Source of the DNA: ATZT02 sp038124905
GTDB lineage: Bacteria; Actinomycetota; Actinomycetes; S36-B12; UBA5976
Assembly (NCBI GenBank): GCA_038124905.1
Contig: JAYPCW010000026.1
Coordinates: 1 to 16,008 of the forward strand
Direction of reading: 5' to 3'
Length of the DNA stretch: 16,008 nt
The position numbers were made by a program, and so were the translations under genes. This document shows, one piece after another, positions 1 through 6,345 of the stretch (the stretch's first letter is position 1; each line of letters starts with the position of its first letter). The notes beneath the pieces were generated by a model that worked only from the letters and a program-made list of their open reading frames with translations, searched no databases and was not told the origin of the DNA.

Positions 1-84
1 GTGGTAGCTAGTGGATTCGAACCACTGAAGGCATAAGCCGGCAGATTTACAGTCTGCTCCCTTTGGCCGCTCGGGCAAGCTACC
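1..84 (-). tRNA. tRNA-Tyr (anticodon GTA)
   Basis: The reverse complement folds as a complete cloverleaf. A 7-bp acceptor stem pairs GGTAGCT (84-78) with AGCTACC (9-3). The anticodon arm GCAGA-CTGTAAA-TCTGC carries GTA, and the T arm AGTGG-TTCGAAT-CCACT contains the universal TTCGAAT loop. A variable arm with a GGC/GCC stem makes it a class II tRNA, as expected for bacterial tRNA-Tyr. The discriminator A is at position 2 and a C follows at position 1, so an encoded CCA end probably continues off the left edge. It lies 42 nt downstream of htpX on the same strand with no clear terminator between them, so read-through from htpX is possible. Confidence 0.96.
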
Positions 85-126
85 TTTTCTTACGGCGCGA
101 CTTGCAATCTTACTGTTTAGTAATTT

Positions 127-984
127 CTAGAAGCCACGCTGCATCTTGATATGCATTGCCTCAAGGCGATTAACCCGATCTTTGGTCGGAGGGTGAGTTG
201 AAAAGAGTCTTGCCATGCCTGAGCCACGAAATGGATTTGCGATCATCATGGAACTTGCAGCTTCAGTTTGTGGTGTTGGTCTTAATGGTGCTCTGGAGAC
301 TCCTGCGTCAATTTTTTGCAGGGCGCTTGCCAGAGATAGTGGATCTTGAGTAATCACCGCGCCATCTTCATCTGCTGCATATTCGCGGCTTCGTCCAATT
401 GCCATTTGTAATAGTGATGCGGCTAGCGGGCCAATAATTAATAGTGCCATTCCCGCGATTGGGTTACCTCTTCTGTTTCCGCCGAAGAACCAGAAGAATT
501 GCACCATATACATAAGGACGCTAGATAAAGTTGCGGCAACCGATGCGGTCAAAATATCTCGGTTATAAACATGTGCAAGTTCATGGCCAATTACTCCGCG
601 CAGTTCTCTTTCATTGAGTAATTTCATAATGCCTTCTGTGGCGCAAACTGCAGCATTTTTGGGATTTCGACCAGTGGCAAAGGCATTTGGCGATTCGGTT
701 GGAGAAATATAAACCCTTGGCATTGGTTTATTTGCCTTCATAGAAAGCTCGCGAACTATTCGCATTAAAACTGGAGCATTAGCATCGTCTGCTGGGTAGG
801 CGCGCATCGCGCGAAGAGCTAATTTGTCTGAATTGAAGTAAGCAAATCCATTTGTGGCAAGAGCGATTACCAGACCAATGGCTAAACCATTTTGACCACC
901 GAGGGTTACGGCAACGAAGAGAATTAGGGCGCTGAGTGCTCCTAAGAGGAAGGCGGTTTTTACTCCGTTGAGTGATGTGCGCAA
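127..984 (-). CDS. htpX: HtpX-like membrane zinc metalloprotease (M48 family)
   Basis: Membrane-embedded zinc endopeptidase of the M48 family, which degrades misfolded or damaged membrane proteins. In the 285-residue product, two hydrophobic N-terminal segments (about residues 10-50) precede the catalytic motif HELAH (H134, E135, H138). The third zinc ligand is the Glu in SREYAAD (about E201). Two more hydrophobic segments lie between these motifs, and the C-terminal STHPP motif (about residues 262-266) is also typical of HtpX. No ATG start is available. TTG at 990-988 begins the longest frame, but AAGGA (997-993) lies only 2 nt from it and 8 nt from the in-frame TTG at 984-982, so I chose the latter. 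It is transcribed divergently from korA. Mycobacteria also keep an htpX next to a GrcC-type prenyl synthase gene, as known from the family. Function is certain at family level; the start is uncertain by two codons. Confidence 0.94.
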   Translation of the reverse strand: MRTSLNGVKTAFLLGALSALILFVAVTLGGQNGLAIGLVIALATNGFAYFNSDKLALRAMRAYPADDANAPVLMRIVRELSMKANKPMPRVYISPTESPNAFATGRNPKNAAVCATEGIMKLLNERELRGVIGHELAHVYNRDILTASVAATLSSVLMYMVQFFWFFGGNRRGNPIAGMALLIIGPLAASLLQMAIGRSREYAADEDGAVITQDPLSLASALQKIDAGVSRAPLRPTPQTEAASSMMIANPFRGSGMARLFSTHPPTKDRVNRLEAMHIKMQRGF

Positions 985-992
985 CTTCAAAT

Positions 993-997
993 TCCTT
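993..997 (-). promoter_or_regulatory. Ribosome binding site for htpX
   Basis: AAGGA on the minus strand, within AAAAGGA. It lies 8 nt upstream of the TTG at 984-982 and only 2 nt upstream of the TTG at 990-988. Its spacing decides in favour of the shorter protein. Confidence 0.55.
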
Positions 998-1016
998 TTG
1001 TCTAGGTTGTCTTTTA

Positions 1017-1044
1017 ATAGTAGTTAATGCTCTTAACTATGCAA
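1017..1044 (-). promoter_or_regulatory. Candidate sigma70-type promoter for htpX
   Basis: On the minus strand TTGCAT (1044-1039) and TACTAT (1022-1017) are separated by 16 nt, a normal -35/-10 spacing. Predicted transcription would start near 1010, giving a leader of about 25 nt that contains the AAGGA ribosome binding site. The -35 hexamer matches the consensus at only three positions, so this is a moderate-to-weak call. Confidence 0.35.
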
Positions 1045-1077
1045 CTGCTGCTGCCAGGCGTTTATTCCGTTCGGCAA

Positions 1078-1083
1078 TAGAAT
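1078..1083 (+). promoter_or_regulatory. Candidate -10 element for leaderless korA transcript
   Basis: TAGAAT fits the actinobacterial TANNNT -10 pattern and ends exactly 7 nt before the ATG at 1091. That spacing would place the transcription start on the start codon itself. No Shine-Dalgarno sequence precedes either candidate korA start at a normal distance, and no good -35 hexamer is visible, both common for leaderless actinobacterial genes. The box overlaps the alternative upstream ATG at 1082. Confidence 0.45.
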
Positions 1084-1090
1084 GAGGCAT

Positions 1091-2962
1091 ATGCCAAGAC
1101 AAACTGTGGAGTTAGATCAGGTAATCGTTCGATTTGCTGGTGACTCCGGCGATGGCATGCAGTTGACAGGCGACAGGTTCACTTCAGCTAGCGCAATTTT
1201 TGGAAACGATGTTGCCACCTTGCCTGACTTTCCAGCTGAAATTCGGGCACCACAAGGCACTTTGCCTGGAGTAAGCGCCTTCCAAATTCACTTTGCTGGT
1301 TTTGATATTTTGACAGCTGGCGATAAGCCTGATGTTTTAGTTGCCATGAACCCAGCTGCCTTAAAAGCTAATTTAAAAGATCTGCCTCGCGGTGCTGACA
1401 TCATTGTTGATACAGATGAATTTACTTCAAGAAATTTAACCAAAGTTGGGTTTCAATCTAATCCAATAACTGATGGCACTTTAGATTCATACAAAGTCTA
1501 TGCACTTTCTCTCACATCTATGACCCGTGAAGCTGTGGCGAACACTGGTGCTAATAAGCAAGAAGCAGGTAGAGCCAAAAATATGTTTGCGCTTGGACTG
1601 CTCTCTTGGCTTTATTCACGGCCCGTTGAGCCAACTGAAAAATTCATCAAACAAAAATTTGCTAAAAAACCAGAATTGATTGAGGCGAACTTAGCTGCTT
1701 TTAAAGCTGGATGGAACTACGGTGAAACTACGGAAGATTTTTCAGTTAGATATGAAGTTAAGCCAGCAAGCAATCTACCTGCGGGTGAATACAGAAATAT
1801 CTCTGGTAATTTATCGCTCGCTTATGGCTTAGTTGCTGGTGCGCAAAGAGCTAACTTGCCATTATTTTTAGGCTCTTACCCAATTACGCCGGCAAGCGAT
1901 ATTTTGCATACTTTAAGCGGATTAAAAAGATTTAATGTGACAACCATGCAAGCTGAAGATGAAATTGCTGGCATAGGTGCTGCACTTGGCGCTTCATTTG
2001 GAGGTTCTTTGGGGGTAACGACAACTTCAGGGCCTGGTTTAAGTTTGAAGGCAGAAACTCTAGGTTTGGCAGTTGCGCTGGAATTGCCTTTAATAGTTGT
2101 TGATGTGCAAAGAGGTGGGCCATCTACTGGCTTACCGACAAAAACTGAGCAAGCTGATTTATTACAAGCGCTTTATGGAAGAAATGGTGAATCCCCTGTT
2201 GCGGTTTTAGCAACTAGTACTCCAAGTGATTGTTTTGAAATGGCGATGGAAGCAGTAAGAATCGCAACTGTCTATCGCACACCAGTAATTCTTTTGTCAG
2301 ATGGTTATATTGCAAACGGGTCCGAGCCATGGCGGATTCCAGAAATTAACGATCTTCCTGATTTAACTGTTGAATTTGCTAAAGAGCCAAATCACGTAAA
2401 TGAAAAAGGTGAAAAAGAGTTTTTACCTTATCTGCGAGATCCAGAAACCTTAGCTCGTCCCTGGGCCCCGCCCGGGGTCGCTGGTTTAGAGCATCGAATT
2501 GGTGGGTTAGAAAAGCAAGATAAAACTGGTGCAATTTCTTATGACCCCGCAAATCATGACTTCATGGTTAGAACTAGGCAAGCAAAAATAGATGCAATAG
2601 CTGAATCAATTCCTTCAACTCGAGTCAAAGACCCAAGTGGCAAAGCTAAGGTTTTGGTGCTCGGCTGGGGTTCAACTTATGGTCCGATTAAAGCTGCTTG
2701 CCGTGAAGTGCGCAAGCAAGGTATTGAAGTAGCAAGAGTTCATTTGCGCCATTTAAATCCTTTCCCTAAAGATTTGGGTGAAGTTTTAAAGCAATATGAC
2801 AAAGTAATTATTCCGGAAATGAATTTAGGCCAATTAGCTCTATTGATCAGAGGTAAATTCTTAGTTGACGCGATCAGCTATAACCAAATTCGAGGGCTTC
2901 CGTTTACTAGTGCGGAACTAGTTGAAGTTATTAAAGAGGTGGCGCAAAGTGTCAGTAATTAG
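1091..2962 (+). CDS. korA: 2-oxoacid:ferredoxin oxidoreductase, fused gamma-alpha subunit (KorA)
   Basis: Larger subunit of the CoA-dependent, ferredoxin-reducing 2-oxoacid oxidoreductase. With KorB it most likely converts 2-oxoglutarate to succinyl-CoA and CO2 in the TCA cycle. The 623-residue protein begins with the gamma domain, with the signature RFAGDSGDGMQ near residues 14-24. The alpha domain follows, with SYPITPASDI near 262-271, QAEDEIAGIGAA near 287-298 and DVQRGGPSTGLPTKTEQ near 338-354. This fused order is typical of actinobacterial KorA. Two in-frame ATGs exist, at 1082 and 1091. I chose 1091 because TAGAAT lies 7 nt upstream, which suits a leaderless mRNA; starting at 1082 would add three residues. 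Its 3' end overlaps korB by 14 nt. Substrate specificity is inferred from family resemblance; another 2-oxoacid cannot be excluded. A 15-base all-G/C run (2463-2477) interrupts otherwise AT-rich coding sequence. Confidence 0.95.
   Translation: MPRQTVELDQVIVRFAGDSGDGMQLTGDRFTSASAIFGNDVATLPDFPAEIRAPQGTLPGVSAFQIHFAGFDILTAGDKPDVLVAMNPAALKANLKDLPRGADIIVDTDEFTSRNLTKVGFQSNPITDGTLDSYKVYALSLTSMTREAVANTGANKQEAGRAKNMFALGLLSWLYSRPVEPTEKFIKQKFAKKPELIEANLAAFKAGWNYGETTEDFSVRYEVKPASNLPAGEYRNISGNLSLAYGLVAGAQRANLPLFLGSYPITPASDILHTLSGLKRFNVTTMQAEDEIAGIGAALGASFGGSLGVTTTSGPGLSLKAETLGLAVALELPLIVVDVQRGGPSTGLPTKTEQADLLQALYGRNGESPVAVLATSTPSDCFEMAMEAVRIATVYRTPVILLSDGYIANGSEPWRIPEINDLPDLTVEFAKEPNHVNEKGEKEFLPYLRDPETLARPWAPPGVAGLEHRIGGLEKQDKTGAISYDPANHDFMVRTRQAKIDAIAESIPSTRVKDPSGKAKVLVLGWGSTYGPIKAACREVRKQGIEVARVHLRHLNPFPKDLGEVLKQYDKVIIPEMNLGQLALLIRGKFLVDAISYNQIRGLPFTSAELVEVIKEVAQSVSN
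2933..2940 (+). promoter_or_regulatory. Ribosome binding site fixing the korB start
   Basis: AAAGAGGT lies inside the end of korA and 8 nt upstream of the GTG at 2949. The only longer alternative start, TTG at 2922, lies upstream of this site and has no comparable motif. This supports a GTG start and coupling of korB translation to korA. Confidence 0.75.
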
Positions 2963-3983
2963 AGAAATCCCTTTAGCCTCTGAGCCACAAAAAGCCAAAG
3001 ACTTCAAAAGTGATCAAGAAGTTAGATGGTGTCCTGGATGTGGTGATTATGCAATTTTGGCAACAGTTCAAGGTTTTTTACCTGAATTAAATTTAAAGCG
3101 CGAAAATATTGTTTTTATTTCTGGAATAGGTTGTTCGTCGCGCTTTCCTTATTACATGAACACTTATGGTTTGCACTCAATCCACGGCAGGGCACCAGCT
3201 ATTGCCACTGGCTTGGCAGTAACCAGGCCTGACCTATCGATTTGGGTGGTAACTGGTGATGGTGATGCATTAAGCATCGGAGGCAATCACATCATTCATC
3301 TACTGCGAAGAAACGTAGATGTGAAAGTCTTATTGTTCAATAATCGAATTTACGGATTAACTAAAGGACAGTACTCCCCAACGAGCGAAACCGGAAAAAT
3401 CACAAAATCTACGCCACTCGGATCTTTGGAGCATCCACTTGATGCGGCAAGTTTAGCCTTAGGTGCGGAAGCGACTTTTGTGGCAAGAGCTCTTGACTCC
3501 GATCGTAAACAACTAACTGAAGTTTTACGAGCTGCCGCAAATCATAAGGGCACAGCTTTTGTTGAGATTTATCAAAATTGTGACATCTTTAATGATGGAG
3601 CATTTGATATTTTGAAGAATCCTGAGACTAAAGATGAAGCAGTAATTAATTTAGTTCCAGGTGAGCCGATTAAATTTGGTAAAGATCTAAGCAAAGCTGT
3701 AGTTCAGGGAAGTTCAGGATTGCTAAAAGTAGTTGATAGCTCGAGTGTCAATGAAAATGAAATTATCGTTCATGATCCAGCAAACCCTGACCCTTCAATT
3801 GCTTTTGCCTTAACGCGACTTGCTGATAGCGAATCTTTGCGCTACACCACTTTGGGAGTATTGCGTAGCGTTGAAAAATCAACTTACGATGAAGCAGCTC
3901 GATCTCAAGTTGAGGCAGCAAAAACCAAAGGTGCTGATTTGCAAGCAGTACTAAAGGGTCAAGATACCTGGATAGTAAATTAA
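2949..3983 (+). CDS. korB: 2-oxoacid:ferredoxin oxidoreductase, beta subunit (KorB)
   Basis: Thiamine-diphosphate and [4Fe-4S]-binding catalytic partner of KorA. In the 344-residue product, WCPGCG places Cys at 28 and 31, GIGC gives Cys 62 and YQNC gives Cys 211. Together these are the four cluster ligands expected in the family. The thiamine-diphosphate motif is GDGDALSIGGNH from about residue 103, ending in the paired Asn near 131-132, followed by RIYGLTKGQYSPTS, which is highly conserved in actinobacterial KorB. The N-terminal QKAKDFKSDQEVRW block is also characteristic. The GTG start has a strong ribosome binding site and overlaps the korA stop by 14 nt, so the two subunits are likely made in step. 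No ferredoxin gene adjoins the pair in this window; the acceptor must be encoded elsewhere. Confidence 0.96.
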   Translation: MSVIREIPLASEPQKAKDFKSDQEVRWCPGCGDYAILATVQGFLPELNLKRENIVFISGIGCSSRFPYYMNTYGLHSIHGRAPAIATGLAVTRPDLSIWVVTGDGDALSIGGNHIIHLLRRNVDVKVLLFNNRIYGLTKGQYSPTSETGKITKSTPLGSLEHPLDAASLALGAEATFVARALDSDRKQLTEVLRAAANHKGTAFVEIYQNCDIFNDGAFDILKNPETKDEAVINLVPGEPIKFGKDLSKAVVQGSSGLLKVVDSSSVNENEIIVHDPANPDPSIAFALTRLADSESLRYTTLGVLRSVEKSTYDEAARSQVEAAKTKGADLQAVLKGQDTWIVN

Positions 3984-3986
3984 AAA

Positions 3987-4880
3987 TTGAACGATAACAG
4001 AGAAAAGGAGACTTTTAGAACTGGTCTCTACTATGGTTTAGGTGCTTACATAACTTGGGGTTTAATCCCAATTTATTGGCCTCTCTTACAACCAGCAAGT
4101 TCTCTAGAAATTCTTTCTCACCGAGTCGTATGGTCCTTATTAACACTATTCATCATTATTAGTTTTTTAAAACAGTGGACTGCGGTTTTTGATGTTGTGA
4201 AAATAAAGAAAACTGCGTGGATTTTATTACTAGCGTCAATATTTATTTCTATAAATTGGGGAGTTTTTATTTGGGCTGTTTCTCATGATCGAGTAGTTGA
4301 TACTGCACTTGGCTACTTTATGAATCCGCTAGTCTCAGTCGCATTAGGTTTAATAATTTTCAAAGAAAAATTGAGAAAATTTCAATGGGTAGCGGTGATC
4401 ATTGCATTTTTCGCGGTGCTCTACTTAACCTTTGCGGCTGGTAGTTTCCCATGGATTTCACTCTCACTAGCGTTTAGTTTTGGTTTTTATGGATTAGTAA
4501 AAAAAGTAGCCAATATACCTTCATTGACTAGCTTGACAGTTGAGACTACTTTTGTTGCGCCATTTTTCATAGGCTTTTTGATTTGGCTTTACTCCCGAGG
4601 TGAATTATCTTTTGTGCAAGATGGTATTTCGCATGCGCTTTGGCTAGCATCTAGCGGATTGGCAACTATCATTCCGCTGCTGTTCTTCGGTGCTGCGGTA
4701 ATTAGATTGCCGCTAAGCGTTACCGGCCTACTTCAATATATTGCACCCATTTTGCAATTTTTAGTTGGTTTATTTATATTCAATGAGATCGTTTCACCAG
4801 CCAAGTGGATTGGTTTTGTGGGTATCTGGATTGCTTTGAGCTTTTTTAGCGTAGACGCTTGGCGCTATTCCAGAAAATAG
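3987..4880 (+). CDS. rarD: EamA/DMT-superfamily permease, RarD type
   Basis: Inner-membrane transporter of the drug/metabolite superfamily, 297 residues, about ten hydrophobic segments, the usual size for RarD. Family features are the N-terminal GLYYGLGAYITWGLIPIYW segment, the EILSHRVVWS motif near residues 41-50, ALGYFMNPLVSVALG in the first EamA repeat, and GLLQYIAPILQFLVG near the C-terminus. RarD homologues are annotated as chloramphenicol-sensitivity proteins, but their natural substrate is not established. The TTG start lies 3 nt after the korB stop (TAAaaaTTG) and lacks a ribosome binding site, so reinitiation after korB is likely. A good AAAAGGAG (4003-4010) lies inside the first codons with no in-frame start just after it. 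The stop codon abuts that of the convergent prenyl synthase. Confidence 0.88.
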   Translation: MNDNREKETFRTGLYYGLGAYITWGLIPIYWPLLQPASSLEILSHRVVWSLLTLFIIISFLKQWTAVFDVVKIKKTAWILLLASIFISINWGVFIWAVSHDRVVDTALGYFMNPLVSVALGLIIFKEKLRKFQWVAVIIAFFAVLYLTFAAGSFPWISLSLAFSFGFYGLVKKVANIPSLTSLTVETTFVAPFFIGFLIWLYSRGELSFVQDGISHALWLASSGLATIIPLLFFGAAVIRLPLSVTGLLQYIAPILQFLVGLFIFNEIVSPAKWIGFVGIWIALSFFSVDAWRYSRK

Positions 4881-5738
4881 TTAAGCGCTGCGGTCTGTCA
4901 GCCAGGCTGCAAAGTTGATTAATGCTTCTTTTTCACTGCCATTTGGTAAGGGGTCGAGTGCGGTTGTTGCCTTGTCAATGAACATTTCTAATTGCAAATG
5001 CGCAACCTCAAAACCTCCCAGTGCTTCAATTAGCTCAATAGCTTCGGCTACGCCTTCACCATCTTCATTAATTTCATTGAGCCGAGCTTTCAATTGATTA
5101 GTTGTGTCTTTTTCAAGTGCAGCCAATACTGGCAAAGTGTAAACACCTTCAATCAAATCGGTACCTAGAAGTTTTCCAGATTTATTTGGGTTACCCTTCA
5201 GATCGAGAATATCGTCTGATATTTGAAANNNNNNNNNNNNNNNNNNNNNNNNNNNNNNNNNNNNNNNNNNNNNNNNNNNNNNNNNNNNNNNNNNNNNNNN
5301 NNNNNNNNNNNNNNNNNNNNNNNNNNNNGCATGTGGGCCTAATTCAGCAGTTACTGCAGATGCTCTAGAAAACAAAAAGTCTCCAGCCATAATCGCTGAA
5401 TAGTTTCCAAATCTTTGATTTACTGAAACTACTCCGCGTCTTACTTTGGCTTCATCCATTACGTCGTCGTGATACAAAGTTGCAACGTGAGTAAATTCAA
5501 TCGCTGCCGCTACTTTGGCTAAGCGTTCTAAGTCTGGTTGACCAAAGCGACCAGCGATAAAAACTAGAACTGGTCGAATTCTTTTACCGCCGGCTTTAAG
5601 TAGATGCTGCGAAATCTCTGTAAGTGGGTCAAACATTGAAACAGATTCAACTTCAAGAAGTTTTTCGGTTCTTTCAAGCCCATCAGCAATAAATTGGGCG
5701 AGAGCCGGGTCAGAGATTTCTAAATCTCTGGCTCGCAT
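4881..5738 (-). CDS. Long-chain polyprenyl diphosphate synthase (interrupted by assembly gap)
   Basis: Trans-prenyltransferase that extends an allylic diphosphate with isopentenyl diphosphate. Motifs in order are GGKRIRP (residues 50-56), the first aspartate-rich motif DDVMD (91-95) in LYHDDVMDEAKVRRG, and the second, DDILD, in FQISDDILDLKG. Ala lies five residues before the first motif, a small side chain that in this family generally allows long products. That fits a menaquinone-tail synthase at the end of the nuo operon, but chain length is inferred. The ATG at 5738 lies 5 nt after the nuoN stop, with AGGTGA overlapping that stop; the longer frame from 5789 would run 46 nt into nuoN and is less likely. 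A run of 100 Ns (5229-5328) removes the middle. By comparison with family members about 76 residues belong there, not 33-34. It resembles mycobacterial GrcC and E. coli IspB. Confidence 0.93.
   Translation of the reverse strand: MRARDLEISDPALAQFIADGLERTEKLLEVESVSMFDPLTEISQHLLKAGGKRIRPVLVFIAGRFGQPDLERLAKVAAAIEFTHVATLYHDDVMDEAKVRRGVVSVNQRFGNYSAIMAGDFLFSRASAVTAELGPHXXXXXXXXXXXXXXXXXXXXXXXXXXXXXXXXXXFQISDDILDLKGNPNKSGKLLGTDLIEGVYTLPVLAALEKDTTNQLKARLNEINEDGEGVAEAIELIEALGGFEVAHLQLEMFIDKATTALDPLPNGSEKEALINFAAWLTDRSA
5229..5328. other. Assembly gap (100 N placeholder)
   Basis: Exactly 100 undetermined bases inside the prenyl synthase gene. On the minus strand the codons before it read ELGPH plus an Ala (GC followed by N); those after it read FQISDD. 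Both flanks are clearly the same gene. The round length suggests a conventional unknown-size placeholder rather than a measured distance. Confidence 0.98.
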
Positions 5739-5743
5739 TGTGC

Positions 5744-6298
5744 TCACCTGAGAAACACCGACACCGAACTCGCGTAATCGATCACCCATTGTGGAAACAC
5801 TCCTAATACCGCTGAGGCTACCGAAGTGAAAGCAATCGCGCCAGCCGTAATTTTGCTTGGCACAACAACCACTGGGCCATCCGGATCAGGATCAGAGAAA
5901 AACATCAAAATAATAATTCGGATATAGAAGAATGCAGCAATCACACTAGCCACGACACCAACCAATACCAACGGCAAAGCGCCACCAGAAACTGCTGCAA
6001 CGAACAGTGTGAACTTGGCAACAAATCCACTTGTAAGAGGAATTCCGGCAAAAGAAAGAAGGTAAAAACCAAATAAACCAGCTACTAATGGTGATTTCTT
6101 ACCTAGACCCTTCCAGCGCGTGATGTTGTTTGATTCTCCTGATGGATCTCTAACTAAACTCACCAAGGCAAAAGCGCCTAGGGTTGCTAGTGAATAAGTC
6201 AGTAAGTAGAACAAAATTGCGGCGGTTCCTGCTCTAGATGTTGAAGCAAATCCGATCAGAATAAATCCGCCATTAGCAACCGATGAATAAGCATTCAT
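5744..6298 (-). CDS. nuoN: NADH-quinone oxidoreductase subunit N, C-terminal part (broken gene)
   Basis: C-terminal 184 residues of the antiporter-like membrane subunit NuoN. MNAYSSVANGGFILIG matches the KR(L/M)xAYSS block of the family, and SFAGIPLTSGFVAKFTLF carries the conserved lysine of a late membrane helix. It is in the same reading frame as the upstream part (6335-7282), separated by two stop codons. The in-frame codons just before it read QIDVKR, which also belongs to NuoN, so the ATG at 6298 is an internal methionine and not a real start. No ribosome binding site precedes it. With the stops read through, the whole gene would encode 512 residues, the usual NuoN length. Its TGA stop (5746-5744) is followed 5 nt later by the prenyl synthase ATG. 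Confidence 0.9.
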   Translation of the reverse strand: MNAYSSVANGGFILIGFASTSRAGTAAILFYLLTYSLATLGAFALVSLVRDPSGESNNITRWKGLGKKSPLVAGLFGFYLLSFAGIPLTSGFVAKFTLFVAAVSGGALPLVLVGVVASVIAAFFYIRIIILMFFSDPDPDGPVVVVPSKITAGAIAFTSVASAVLGVFPQWVIDYASSVSVFLR

Positions 6299-6316
6299 GC
6301 GCTTAACGTCAATTTG

Positions 6317-6345
6317 TTAAAAGTCCACGATGCTTCAATCGTTAA
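6317..6345 (-). other. Lesion in nuoN: two in-frame stops in a length-preserving patch
   Basis: Reading the nuoN frame, codons between FT and QIDVKRM are ATT AAC GAT TGA AGC ATC, then GTG GAC TTT TAA. TGA is at 6337-6335 and TAA at 6319-6317. The ten codons match the number expected from the family, and both flanks are intact and in one frame. Moving one base in each of two blocks would restore ITIGSIVAFN, a normal membrane-helix sequence. Alternatively five single substitutions would do so. Six-base inverted repeats (TTAACG at 6303-6308, CGTTAA at 6340-6345) flank the patch. Confidence 0.85.

Noticed and set aside
85..126. Separate promoter or terminator between htpX and tRNA-Tyr.
   Set aside because: TAAGAT occurs in the 42-nt gap but has no usable -35 partner, and no stem with a T-run is visible.
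4848..4859. AGCGTAGACGCT hairpin near the end of rarD as a terminator.
   Set aside because: The stem is only 4 bp. On the plus strand the T-run precedes rather than follows it, and on the minus strand it is followed by A residues, so it does not fit an intrinsic terminator.
5102..5368. Plus-strand open frame running through the N gap.
   Set aside because: It exists only because undetermined bases cannot supply stop codons, and both ends are antisense to the prenyl synthase.
6317..6337. Stop-codon recoding (TGA as Trp or selenocysteine, TAA read-through) in nuoN.
   Set aside because: TGA is the genuine terminator of nuoG, nuoH, nuoJ, nuoM and nuoN in this window, and TAA ends nuoI, nuoK and nuoL. 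No SECIS-like hairpin is apparent and the surrounding codons are also off-pattern.
6303..6345. A 31-nt inversion between TTAACG and CGTTAA as the cause of the nuoN stops.
   Set aside because: Flipping the interior does open the frame (TINVNLLKVHDASIVKRM), but it puts Lys, His and Asp into a membrane helix and destroys the family-like QID before VKRM that the present orientation retains. Ten stop-free codons are also not surprising by chance.
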